From NCBI GenBank assembly GCA_029783825.1, contig JAREIK010018588.1:127501-191500 (forward strand): a stretch of 64,000 nucleotides of DNA, written 5' to 3'. The DNA is from Sapria himalayana (taxonomy: Eukaryota; Streptophyta; Magnoliopsida; Malpighiales; Rafflesiaceae). Positions within the stretch are counted from its first letter, which is position 1. Every line of letters starts with the position of its first letter. The notes below the pieces were generated by a model that saw only the letters and a list, made by a program, of their open reading frames with translations, was not told the DNA's origin and did not search any database. The translations under genes were made by a program, and so were the position numbers. This document shows, in pieces, positions 1-11,300 of this stretch.

Positions 1-11
1 TATTAGATCGG

Positions 12-35
12 TATATGCTTCACACATGCAAGTCG
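12..35 (+). pseudogene. Short fragment resembling the 5' part of mitochondrial small-subunit rRNA
   Basis: The 24 bases contain ACACATGCAAGTCG, the conserved motif near the 5' end of bacterial-type small-subunit rRNA. It is preceded by TATATGCTT, as I remember it from plant mitochondrial 18S rRNA, with one apparent mismatch. The similarity stops on both sides, so this would be a tiny recombined fragment. The comparison is from memory. Confidence 0.35.
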
Positions 36-886
36 GGCGGGAAGGGATCGAGTCGAATGAAAGCAAAACAAAAGTATACGGGAACCCATGCATGCTACAA
101 GAAAGCTTGTCTTTCCGTCTGGTCCAATAGATGTAACTGGCACCTTTCAGGTCGAGTCTGAAGCCCTTTCAAATGCCAGACGTTTCCTCATCTTTAAAGA
201 AATGCTGAACACATGGAATTCTATGCTTGACTTCCTCATTATCAGTCCATGGGGACCTCTGAACGTCAGCCAGAAAAAGGCGTGGAAGCCCCTGGTTCAA
301 GTGGTACACATCCACTCACACTAGGATCGTAAAAGTTCGGAGGAAAGATTGCCTCCTTTTCATAGGGAGGATGCTGGTATCAACCGAGAAAGAAAATCCC
401 AAGGATCCTAGGAGCTCTCAACCTCATTTCAGTGAGCTCTTAAGATAATGTTCTACAAGCTGCTCAAGCTGCCGCACTTTTTCCTTATTGAGCAGCAAGT
501 TCCCATGAGAAAAAGCTTCACCGACTGCTCCTCAGATTGCTCATTATGATTCATCTTGAATTTCAAGGCAATTCCTTCTGGCCCGCAGCCGAATATGGAA
601 GAGACAGCGGGGACTTTTGTCAACAATCCTGATGCCAGCGTTCCTAGCCTTGAATCGGCGGATTCGCGTAAACGGAGCGAAAGTGGTGCAGTGACGGAAG
701 TTTTCCTCTTTCTTGTTTACTTTCTAGGTAGCCCGTCTTGACAACACTTAGAAAAAGCTTGACTTAGCTCAAGCAATGCCCCTCTCGTGCCTTTCTTGGT
801 TGGAAAAACCCAATCGGAAATTTCCGACAAGTCTTTCTTCCTTTTTTGACCGAGAAGCGGAACTCAACTCAAAGAAAGCTTGATTT
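36..886. other. Mitochondrial-type spacer upstream of nad9, no gene seen
   Basis: Short open frames of 78 and 61 codons occur (88-324 and 556-741, plus strand), but neither shows a motif I recognise or any repeat of coding character. The last 100 bases would be the 5' leader of nad9. No promoter motif could be assigned with confidence. Confidence 0.5.
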
Positions 887-1460
887 ATGGATAACCAATT
901 CATTTTAAAATATAGTTGGGAGACTATCCCCAAGAAATGGGTAAAAAAAATAGAAAGATCGGAACATGGGAATAGATCTGATACCAATTCGGATTACCTC
1001 TTGAAATTATTGTACTTTCTTAAATTGCATACCTATACAAGGTTTCAAGTTTCGATCGATATTTGCGGAGTTGATCATCCCTCTCGAAAACTAAGATTTG
1101 AAGTGGTCTATAATTTACTGAGTACTCGGTATAACTCACGCATTTGTGTACAAACCAGTGCAGACGAAGTCACACGAATATCTACGGTAGTCAGTCTATT
1201 TCCATCAGCCGGCCGGTGGGAGCGAGGAAGTTTGGGATATGTTTGGTGTTTCTTTCATCAATCATCCGGATCTACGCCGTATATCAACAGATTATGGTTT
1301 CGAGGGTCATCCATTATGAAAAGACCTTCCTCTGAGTGGATATGTGGAAGTACGCTATGATGATCTAGAGAAACGTGTTGTTTATGAACCCATCGAGATT
1401 ACCCAAGAATTTCGCTATTTCGATTTGGCTAGTCCTTGGGAATAGCATAGCGACGGATAA
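887..1460 (+). pseudogene. nad9: nad9 pseudogene (mitochondrial NADH dehydrogenase subunit 9)
   Basis: Functional NAD9 is the peripheral-arm subunit of respiratory complex I, homologous to bacterial NuoC. The reading frame starts MDNQFILKYSWETIPKKWVK and continues through QTSADEVTRI and [11 protein letters not shown], all characteristic of plant NAD9. The span is 574 bp, which is the expected 190 codons plus stop with one extra base. The extra G lies in the GG at 1226-1227 and shifts the frame just after GRWER. In the restored reading the rest of the protein is recognisable to the end. A TGA at 1317-1319 sits where an arginine codon is expected (CGA to TGA). Near the C terminus TAG at 1443-1445 replaces a glutamine codon and the next codon reads CAT where CGT is expected. 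C-to-T and G-to-A changes fit decay of methylated nuclear DNA. The gene cannot make full-length NAD9. Confidence 0.95.
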
Positions 1461-2289
1461 TTACGAATAAGAATAAAATCAAGAGGTCCAGTCCATGGGA
1501 CAAAGAAATAAGAAATGCTGCTATTTGCTTTGGAGAAAAAGCGGATCCAAGACCAGAGCTGCTTTGACGGTCTCAGATGCGGCATTCCCCATGACTGGTG
1601 TGAGCATGTTAGCACTTGACTTTCCCTCTTTTCTCGCATGAGGCAAGCAAGGCCAGGAAGATTGAATCGTCGAATAGGAGGAAAGGAAGCTGGCAGTCTC
1701 TGTTCTTGTGCTCGAATCAATGGTGCAAGCTGTGAATGAACTGCCTGACTGTCCGAGGAAGGTGAATAAAAAAAAGAGGCAGATAATGCCCAAGATTGAA
1801 AAGTTAATTTAGCATGATCTCTTTCAATTGAAAGCTTTGTTCCTGACTGACCTCCAACGCTCCCTTAATTAGAAAAAAATAGACTTCCGAAAAAAAACAT
1901 GATGCCGAAGTAGGGAATTCCAGGCTCGGAGAACATATCTGCGAATCGGCTTGAGTTTAGGAGTTTCCCAGAAGCGGATCCGAGGGAGAAGACTCGGCCA
2001 AGACATTAGCTTCTTAGTTATAGTTAAAACTCCAAGCTTAGAAGACTTAGGCCTAGAGACTTGTGATAGTTATAGAAGAAGATGGCGCTTAGATGCCGCC
2101 TTTCCTCCCTTCCACGGGGTTTGAAGGCTCTTTCCCTTTTTTTTATTTTCAAGCTTACTTTTCAGTTCATAAATGGAGTTCCCTATCTGAATCTATAGCA
2201 TGGAAAACTAGATAATAGCAAGCCGATCTATCTAATAAGATTCCCGGCCTTTAGCCTTTCGGGCACTGAGGCTCGAACTTGCTTTCAGC
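1461..2289. other. Spacer downstream of nad9, no gene seen
   Basis: Reverse-strand open frames of 101 and 90 codons overlap at 1415-1793 but resemble no family I know. Bases 1754-1793 contain a diverged copy of the left edge of the 130-bp repeat found at 7870 and 8143, sharing AGGCAGATAATGCCCAA. Nothing else is recognised. Confidence 0.45.
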
Positions 2290-3025
2290 TCAACCTAGGG
2301 CTCAGGAAGCTCAAGCTGATTGATGCCAACTAACTCTTCCTCCATTTCCTTTACCCAAGAAGGATCAGTAGATGCTTGTTGAAAGGTTGAGGGCTCTCGT
2401 GCAACTGATTTGAGTTGAGCGGCAAAAGTCTTTAGTGGATGACTTTCTTTATAATTGCTTTGTTTATTAAGCTTGTGTAGCTGAGTGGGCATGCTTGTAG
2501 TGTATGAAAGAGCATCCTGTGTAGGTAGAATCGAGCAGTCTTAGTAGAGTCACCAGCAACTGAGTTATGTGGAGAACCTGTAAAAGTTTCATAAGGGAAA
2601 GTGGGCTACAAGAGTGGTAAAGTAAAGTCAGAGTCATTATGAAAATAAAACTTTGCACAATTTTAGTTGTTCGAAAGGGGGGAAAAAGGGGGTCTCATAA
2701 AAAAGACCATTACGAGAAATGTAGATGCGGTTCGACTTGGGATCAAGTTTATCCTTTCTATACGGACCAAGGGATATGGATAGCATGCACACCCAAAGAC
2801 CTGAAAGTGAGAGTCAGTGGGTGGAGAACAAAACTTCATGAGGAGAGCGATTATCAATAAAAGGCCTTGGGATGGGAGCCTTTTCATAAGAGAGGAAGGC
2901 ACTAAGACCCACTAGAAGGACTCTAAGGGAAGAAAGAAGTCCTAGTGAGGTGCAATGCTGAAACTGTGATCGGTAAACAAACCCTACAGAAGTCGGAATG
3001 GGATACTTCACTAAGGAAGTAGCAC
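2290..3025 (-). pseudogene. Decayed Ty1-copia pol fragment (integrase end to reverse transcriptase start)
   Basis: Read on the reverse strand, one frame gives DNRSPHEVLFSTH at 2814-2870, typical of the end of the copia integrase domain. An overlapping frame gives HFQVFGCACYPY, the hallmark that follows it, and a possible FFMRPPF stretch. A frame at 2295-2492 contains REPSTFQQASTDPSWVKEME, the signature at the start of the copia reverse transcriptase. The pieces are in the right order but in different frames with stops, so this is a dead fragment of roughly 0.7 kb with no LTRs seen. Such nuclear-derived fragments are common in plant mitochondrial genomes, so it probably arrived there before transfer to the nucleus. 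It belongs to a different copy from the element at 35,041. Confidence 0.85.
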
Positions 3026-6000
3026 CGGCAGTTAACTATACATAGCCTTTCAGAGTTGCGTTTGGGTATGTAATGGATAGGCCATAAGTGGCTGCCTCTC
3101 ATACTACCAATTGTGTGGGCGGATCATCGCCCCTTCATTCTGGCTCTACTTCATTCGATATTCACAAGATAGCACACGCAAGACAAGATGTCAAATCAAT
3201 AAGAAAACTGGCCCTTGAAAGGTGTAGATGAAGCCTTTTCCTTTTCTGCCAGAAAACACTCGAAGGATACGAGACATAAGACTATTGATCTTTTTAAGAG
3301 GGAACCGCTACTGTAGCCAATCCATTGAAAGGTGAAGGCAATGCTAAATGCAGATGCATACCGATTGGGTTCTCCCCTTTGCTAGGGGGTTATGTTACTA
3401 GGTTTTTTGCGAATGTGAGGTTCAAGTACTACCATCCTTTGTTGTTTGAGTTTGCTGTGTAATTTCAACAATGCCTTTCGAAGCCGAAAAGGCCGTAGCT
3501 CCATCTTTCGAGAAAAGAAAGAATAGGTGTCACGCCGATGATTAGGAGAAGGTATCTTATGGCTTAGGGAAAGGCGCTTCTACCCAGATCTATGATTGAT
3601 CTAGGATTCCCCGAGACGAGATGAACTGTCGATTCTCCGATAAATGTCAATGACTTCAACATACATGTTTGGCAGCGGCAAGTTGTGTTTTTGACTTCCT
3701 AACACGGATACCAAGGTAGCTGAGCAGTGAGGAATAGGATTACTTTGAATTTTAGTTTCTAAGCAAGCTGTGGTTCAATCCCTCCTTCGCTCAGGCTCGT
3801 TCCGAGCTTGCGAGCGAAGTGTTGGCATGTCAAGTCTTATCATACCTTTTCCTACTCCTGAGCTACCATGAGTTTAGAATCTTCATTGAGCTTAATCCGC
3901 TTCAATAAGGTCTTACACTAGCCTTCTCAATAGCCTTACCGGCGATGTTGGGAGGAGAAGTTCTAGTCGCTTCCCCCTTTGCCTATCTTCCTGCTCTGCC
4001 AGTATACCTCCTTGAAAACCATCCTTCCCGGTTAGTCTTCGTAAGAACAAAGCATGGAAATACTATCCATCTAATCTAACTAATAAGTAGTATTCCCTCC
4101 CTAAAGCGAAGCTCAGCTCGGCGATCAATAAGAGGACTCTTTCGCCATAAATCATATCCGTAGCTCAAGGGAGACTGCACCACAAGGGCAGAGAAGTAGT
4201 TTACTTGTGAAAACTTCAATATAGACTGCTTTCTTAGCCTATCACTCTATCTTTGAAAAGTAGTGCTATGAGGAGGCTCTTTGCTTCTTTCGTCCCATCG
4301 ACCCTCAAACTCTTCAAAAGAAGCATTCCTTTACTAATTTTCTTTCTACTGATGGAAACCCTGAGGAGAAAGCACGACTTGAAAGAAATATAGCAAGAAG
4401 TTCCTTGCCTGAGCCTTAGCCCATTTTCAGTCAAGTCCTATTCTGACCGCTCTGTATGAACGAACGATTCTAAGATTAGGAAGGAAGGTATGTTTACGAT
4501 TCCGCACATCTGCTTATATAAGTGTATATAAAGATTCAAGTGAGAATAGGAGTGGGAGTACATTCGTCTTGGGACCCCAAGAACTACGGTTAGCTCTTTT
4601 GGAAGTGAATGAGGAATAGGGAGAATAGATCAAAGCCTATAATTACTAACAGCAAAATCTTTACTAAAAAGCCCTCTTCGGAGCATAAATAGGAAGTCTG
4701 ATGTAAGGAGATTACTTGCTAAATTATCCCTCAGGTATGAAGTGTCTGGTCCGATAGGACTGAACTACCTTCTAATCCGCGGTGAGCATTTAGCTTGGCA
4801 CTCAGAAAGAATAGGATCCTTTTTTTAGTGTTGTTGTTTAGCGATGTGAGCTGAACTACCTTCTAAAAAGCCCTTTGTCTTTCAAAAGATGTGAGCTGTG
4901 CCAATACAGACCTTATCCCGCAAAAGGCCGGATGTACAGAAACTTTCTAGTTCACACTTATCGGCTTTCCTCTTTGGACTTCTTTTAAGTACCTTCGCCT
5001 TGGGATGGGAAAGACCTAGCGATTGTCGGGGCATATGAAGAAGACTTTGAAACTGCTGGATGCAGAGATTTGATGTTGGAAATGCCACTCCTTCTACTGC
5101 TATTCCCACTTCTGGAACGAAGTTACCTCCTTTCAACGTATGCTTAGTGATTTTTGTAAACGCAATAAGATAAGTCAAGTGTGCTAAAAGAGACCTCATA
5201 GCTCGCAAAGTTCAGTCGTAAGGGCATTCTTATGGTTGATTAACTCCTTTCCCCACATCTTATTCGGGATCAATGTTGTAGCCCCGGTTCGTTAGCATTC
5301 AGCCCTTCAAACTTGGCAACACTAGAAGTCTTCCTTTCGACGGAAAACTAGATTCTGCCTTCACAACACGTTCCTAAGCAACTTGGTCCAATTCATTGAG
5401 TATCTTCCTGCTTCCACTTCAAGATTGAATAAGAGGAGTGAGTCCAGACAGTACAATGCTGGCAAAGCCAGTCGAGATAGCTAGTAAATAAGTTAGGGCA
5501 TACCCACGGGACGGGGGAAACTACCGTCAAAGGCTGATTTTAGTGTAGCTTTAAGACAATTTTTCGATATTAAGTGGATTCGCCGCCATCCTTATTAGAA
5601 GGAAAGGAAACAGATAAATGAAACCTAAAGAAAGGGAACACCTATCCGATACTTAAATGAAAGCACAGGCCCTGGCTATACGACTTTTTTTACTTCGAAT
5701 CATTAGACAAACATAGGTTATGCTTAAGGGCTGGCCCTTACATCAATAGGCAATCGACTCATAATAATAAAGACGATCGAGACCGAGAAGGAAATGGAAT
5801 GATAACCTGTCCTAGTGGGAGGTATCTCTAGGAGAACCAGTCAACGGGAAAGGAGAAAGGAGTCAGATGTGGGTTAGTTCCACGTCTTGATGCTAGGAGC
5901 TAACCTCCACCCGGCATTACCACTCTCAGGTTTCACTCTATACTTTTTCGTATAGAAAGAAAAAAAAAGGAGAAGGGAAGGGAGAGAAAGCACCTAGAGG

Positions 6001-6581
6001 TATGAAACTATCTCGTACTAATAAAAAAACCTAGAGTGAAAAGGGCAGGCTGGATCAAACTCTGCGCACCAAGGCGAGCCTATGCATTAAGCTTCGCCTC
6101 TTCTCAACTCCTTTCTAATCTATTCATCTGGCTAGAGTAAAGAGGCATGGCCTAAATAACATGCTTTCCCGATCTACCGAGAATACTTAGGTGCATGCGA
6201 GACATTGAGTACATACATGATTTTCCATGAGCGGGAGGTCAGATATATCTGACTAAAGCACTTGTCTTCGAGGCTTTCTCTTCACGGAACTAGAATGAAC
6301 CAACTTCACAGCCTCGAGTAAACAATTGTGATTCCTTGGTCGAGCTCATTCGACTTTCCCTGGGTACGGTACAAAGAAGACCAAACAACCCTCGACAGAG
6401 TACCGAGCCAGAGCAGTCTAACAAGGGACAAGAGACTCTTTGTTCACTCACATCCTAGTGCCAAGGTGCCGAGCTAAAGCAAAAGGGCTGATTCAATCTC
6501 ACCGGAGTCGTTAACAAAGTACTGCTCCTCGGGTCAATCAACACCAAGCCAAGGCAATCTCGATTAAAAAAAGATCAGGCT
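3026..6581. other. Mitochondrial-type spacer, no gene seen
   Basis: No conserved mitochondrial protein, rRNA or tRNA was recognised on either strand in these 3.5 kb. The longest frame is 108 codons on the reverse strand (4882-5208), beginning MRAMRSLLAHLTYLIAFTKI, with a basic middle section KVLKRSPKRKADK. I do not recognise it and it may be chance. Base composition is even, with no strong tandem structure. Confidence 0.5.
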
Positions 6582-6860
6582 TTGTTGTTTCCTACTCTTG
6601 GAATACTGGAAGATGCAGCTGTCATCGGGGGGCAACAGAGGGGCCGCTGGCAAACCAAAGACAGCTTGAGACTCTCCTTTGGAGAAGCAAGTTTAGGTCT
6701 TGCCTTGGTCTATTCAGGTTTGAAAGAGGTGAGGTGCGAAGCGGAAGAAGTGCTGGTTCGAGTCCAGCTCGTAACAATACCTTTGTTTCATATCTCGGCG
6801 CCTCTTCTTTTAGACGGAGGACTCTCCCATGATCTGAGACAGCCTCTTTTTCCTAGTTAG
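6582..6860 (+). other. Unrecognised 92-codon open frame containing a tRNA T-arm-like hairpin
   Basis: The frame codes for a leucine-rich product without a motif I recognise. Bases 6752-6768 form a perfect tRNA-like T arm: stem GCTGG, loop TTCGAGT, stem CCAGC. No matching acceptor or anticodon stems were found upstream, so it is not a complete tRNA. It could be a mitochondrial 't-element' (tRNA-like RNA-processing signal) or a tRNA relic. Coding status is doubtful. Confidence 0.25.
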
Positions 6861-7869
6861 GACATGACATTGGGAGGAGATCCCATCTCTCTGAGGATTT
6901 ATCGAGTTACAGGGAAAGATCATGGCTGCATTTAGGCATTTAGGAGTGAAAGCAGCAAATTCTTTCTTCTCTTATGTCTCTAGTTACGTAAGCAAGCGTT
7001 ACGCCCCTGACTTTATAATCAATAAGTAAGTAAGCACGGTCACTCGAACGGAGAATCGGAAAAAGAGGAACGAAGTCACTCGCCTATAAAGTGGGAGAGA
7101 AAGCTCAGGTCTCCGTAGCTCAATAGCAAGCTCTCGGCACTTACTAAGGATGGAGACAGCCCTTCTTTCTTCACTATCTGGCTATCGAGAAGATAAAATG
7201 TAGCTAAGCATAAAGCTAATCAACTTCAATGCAGGGGAGTAAGTAAATAGGAATAAAAGTAACCTATGAGACCGGGGAATATCATGTCACTGAAGACGAG
7301 CCACGAGCTAGCTTAGTTAGAAAAAGATTAGGAAAACTCTCATGATTATGGACAGGCCCCTTCCTCATTAACAGAAACTTGACTCTTCCCCGACGAAAGA
7401 GAAGTATAGGAAAGAAATTAACTATAAAAAGAAAATGTATCACAATAGGAAAAGTATATAGATCAATTTAGAAGACCATATTATGTACTACGTCCTACTC
7501 CTACTGAAGATAGATGCCGACCCGCTTTACTTTTTTACTTTCTTACATTCGCCATCTCGTGCTGGTCTTTATGAAGAAGAGGTTGGACAATGAATGCCCA
7601 GAATGCCATGTTGTTGCAAGAAAGGGATATGAAATCAATGCCCCAGAAGAGGCCGCTAGAGGAAGTGATGCAATCCAAATTGTGGAAGGGTTTTAGGCAG
7701 AATCCGCAGCTATGGAAAAAAGGAAAATAGAATCCCAAGAGTGCGAAATATAGCTATTCCTCAGGCAAGGAGCGCTTCCTCTAGAGATTCTGGAATATGT
7801 CCGAACGGATTTTCCCGATACCGGAGTAGCTAAAGGAAAAGGAAGTGAAACTATCTGAGAAGGGTGAAT
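6861..7869. other. Mitochondrial-type spacer, no gene seen
   Basis: Only frames of about 60 codons are present and none is recognised. Several AGTAAGTAAG-type purine runs occur near 7020-7030 and 7225-7240. No tRNA or promoter could be supported. Confidence 0.45.
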
Positions 7870-7999
7870 CAATAGGAATAGGCAGATAATGCCCAATAGG
7901 GTCTTTGGCCTTTTTATCATCTATAGAATAAGCTGGAATTGGTTGTTCAAGAAGGGATTGCACTCTGGCTGGATCACTGACAGGATGTCCGAGGGTAAG
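7870..7999. repeat. 130-bp direct repeat, copy 1
   Basis: This segment, beginning CAATAGGAATAGGCAGATAA and ending GTCCGAGGGTAAG, recurs at 8143-8272 with no difference that I can see over 130 bases. The two copies are 143 bp apart in the same orientation. Short and medium direct repeats of this type are a normal recombination substrate in plant mitochondrial DNA. The perfect identity implies recent duplication or gene conversion. Confidence 0.95.
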
Positions 8000-8142
8000 G
8001 TAAGCATGTGGAAGAAGGCTTTTCGCTTCATGTTATTTGCTGCTGCCGCATAAGATGAATGGGAAGATAATGCTAATTAAGCTATTCTTCTTTCCTTTCC
8101 GTGACATGAAAGCTAAGATGTGAGTCTTGCAGCTATTATCTC

Positions 8143-8272
8143 CAATAGGAATAGGCAGATAATGCCCAATAGGGTCTTTGGCCTTTTTATCATCTATAGA
8201 ATAAGCTGGAATTGGTTGTTCAAGAAGGGATTGCACTCTGGCTGGATCACTGACAGGATGTCCGAGGGTAAG
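8143..8272. repeat. 130-bp direct repeat, copy 2
   Basis: This is an identical second copy of 7870-7999. It is flanked on the right by a 28-bp segment (8274-8301, beginning TAAGATGAATGGGAAGATAA) that also occurs at 8051-8078 in the spacer between the copies. The cluster is therefore a nested duplication and not a single event. Confidence 0.95.
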
Positions 8273-8301
8273 CTAAGATGAATGGGAAGATAATGCTAAT
8301 T

Positions 8302-11300
8302 GACAAGTCTTCTTCCAGCGGATTAAGTCAGGATAACAGCTATTTGACATGAAGTAAAGCATAGCGATAAAGAAAACATTTGGGGCGAATAAAGAAGGAA
8401 GATACAGAGTCTGCTCCTAATTCTAGCTGGAAAGAGTGCTGGAAGAGCCCTCCCGTCTGAAGAGAATAGATCCCTACTCTCGCTTTGTTAATTGGCCTTT
8501 TGTGTTTCTTAATATTTGACTTCGTCCATCCTATTCAATTGGGGGATCAATAATCCAGTACTAATGTTCAATCCTTTTATCTTTCCGTGTGTGCCAGCTT
8601 TCTTTAAGGGATAAGGGAGATCCTTCGAATAAACCTTCCTTCTATTTTTCCTCTACTTCTTGTCATTCCGCTTCTCTGCCTCTGGTTGAGTGGCCTTATT
8701 CTCCTTGCTGAGCTTGCCGAGTAGTCCCCTCTATGGCTAATTAGGCTATTAAATAAAGCATTCTCGGTTCTGGGTTTTGAATGGGATTGTCCTATCGAAC
8801 CAAGAAAGATTGACTTACCAGTTCTTTCACTCCAAGACTAGTAGCTTTTCTGCCAACAACTTCTTATTCTTAATCTAAAATGGATCTATCAAGCCGTACA
8901 GTAGATGGTTTTGAATGGGATTGCCCCTCATTCACATCTTGCTGATCAGATCCTGGAGGCAAAAGTGTAGTCGTACAGTAGATGGTTTTTTATATACCAT
9001 TTGATAAACCAAGGTAGGATTATAATTTACTTTTTTGAGAGTAGGCCAAAGCCTTGATTATATTCCTTCCTATTTCATATCATACTTGGGAGGGGAAGTA
9101 CTATCTCTATGTCCGGAATAGCGGATGTAAAAGTACACTCATATTCACCATACTCTATGGAGGGAGCCACTGACTGATGTGATCCATGGGTATGGAGCAC
9201 GAAGGAAGGGCATCAATCACTAGCTAACCTCACCAGAGATTCTTACCAAAGATAGAGTGTAAGGGCCTATTCATAATCCCTATTCAAATTGTTTGACTGA
9301 TTCGTGAGATTCTTTCTTTTTCTTTTGGCTTTCGCCGTGGCCATAAGCAAGAACATCCAACAGGCTCTGATTTACCCCCGAGCACCCAGGTGTGAACAAT
9401 AGAGCATATTCACAACTCTCACATCTTTGGACATAGTAAGTTCAGCGTGTCGCCTCTTCTACTTTAGGAGGTCCGATAGGTTAGAGAAAGGGAGAAGAAG
9501 TAGGGATCGCCGATTTTGAGCTAGGGGGCGCCCACACGGGATAGGTTGGGTGACCTAAAGTAAGCTATGATTCAACTAGAGCCCGTGAGCCTTTATACTT
9601 TGCATGTCCGCTCTTACTTCTGAGACTCAGTATGTGGGATTACCTTTTGATTGTCTTGGTTTATTTCGCATATCTCTTTCTTTCTTCCGTTATTCTTTTA
9701 TTTAGAGATAAATCCCCTGGCCTTAGCTCATCTAGCCTTAGGCGATTTTCATAGCCAAATTGGAAAGATAAGAGTAGACATTCTTGGACGACTCTATTAT
9801 TTAAGATTAAGAGAAAGAAAAAAAAGGAGAAAGGCTACCTTAGGTTTAGGAGTTGAGAAGAGTTCTCTCTGCTTTCATAGCCTAGTTGCCTAGCCTTGGT
9901 GCCTAGCCTTTTCTGATCCTGGGAGATGGTTGTTCTTGAATCAGCTTTGAAAGAAGCTCTTGCTCACGAATCTTCTGTTCTAGCTCAAGGCTTAAGACGA
10001 GAAAAACCAGGCTAGGGGTAACATGATAAAAAGAAGTGAGGGAGAAGCCCTCAGTTAAGTACTGCTTGACTCAAGCTTTCCCGTGGCTCATGTTCTTACA
10101 AAGACATTAGAAGATTTGATGCTTCTAGGAAGAAGGAGATCGGTCCTCCGTCGTTGTCTTCCTTTGCTTTGACCTTGCCATCTGTCTACTCCATTGTCTT
10201 CTAGATAGCTTTGACCGTGAGCTGTTAAGTGCCTTTGCTAAGCTCCATGAGTGCTTTCTTTCAATTCAAACGAACTCTTCCTTCTATTTTCAAATCGATT
10301 AGTTGGAGCTAGAGGAGATAGTCATTCTTGAAGCAGGAGACGGCCCCGTTCCATGTTCCGGAGGCTTCGTTCTGGGAGGGATTTCTTCATTTCATATCAA
10401 AACGTTATGGTGAAGCTTTTTTTGTCGATAAGCGAGGGCTTAGAATCCTTTTCTTTTGTTTTGTGTTGTGCCAACTTCTGCTAGAATGAAAGAGTCGTAG
10501 TCTTAGGGCAGTCCCCCTAGCCTTGAAAACCTTTCTTTATGGAATCAACACCTAGTTCTTTCGTACCCAGGCAGCACGGGATGAGACTTTACAGACGACT
10601 TTTCGCCCTTCTGAGCTTGTTGCTATATAATGAAAAAACAAAAGACAATATTATGTATCTATAAGTTAAAACGTACTTATTTGGCTAAGAAGCACCATGA
10701 GTAAAATAAGGATGCGGAGCTGGATAGTAGGAAAGTGTTTCCGCGAGTAAGAAAGCCTTATCCGTGCGCAGATCTTGGATAAGACACTCAGAAGAATAAA
10801 AGATGACACGAAGATGGTTAGCTGCAATGTGACTGAAAGAAAGTCAGTTTTTCCTCAGCGGAGGAAAAGAGAATATATCATGAATAATCCGGGATGAAGA
10901 AATAGACCCACAGTGTGAAAGAGGTAAGAGAGCGTCATCTGCAATGTTAACAGAATCTTTGATAGGTAAAGGAGAAAGATATCACCTGACATGGAAAGAT
11001 TGAGCTACCCTCCACCGAATAGCACAAGCACGGATAAAACTGACCACATGGTCACTGCCCCGTCAAAGGGTATCTCTGTAGAGAAGTCTGTGTTCGCTGA
11101 TAGATTCCAAGCTAGGAGATTCGCTCTTAGCCCAGACTCTTTTTGGGAGAAAGAGGGGGAGATTGCTTTTGAAAGCATCTTCTGCTCGACCTAAACGAGC
11201 GAAGCGAGCTATAAGCGAGTCAGAAATAAGATTGGATGCAGGTAATATAAGCTAAAGATCTCCAGAAAGCTGACTGAAAGAGAGAGAGTTTCTTGGCCTT

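Noticed and set aside
7105..7145. tRNA D-arm-like sequence GTAGCTCAATAGCAAGCTC
   Set aside because: No anticodon stem or T arm follows at the proper spacing.
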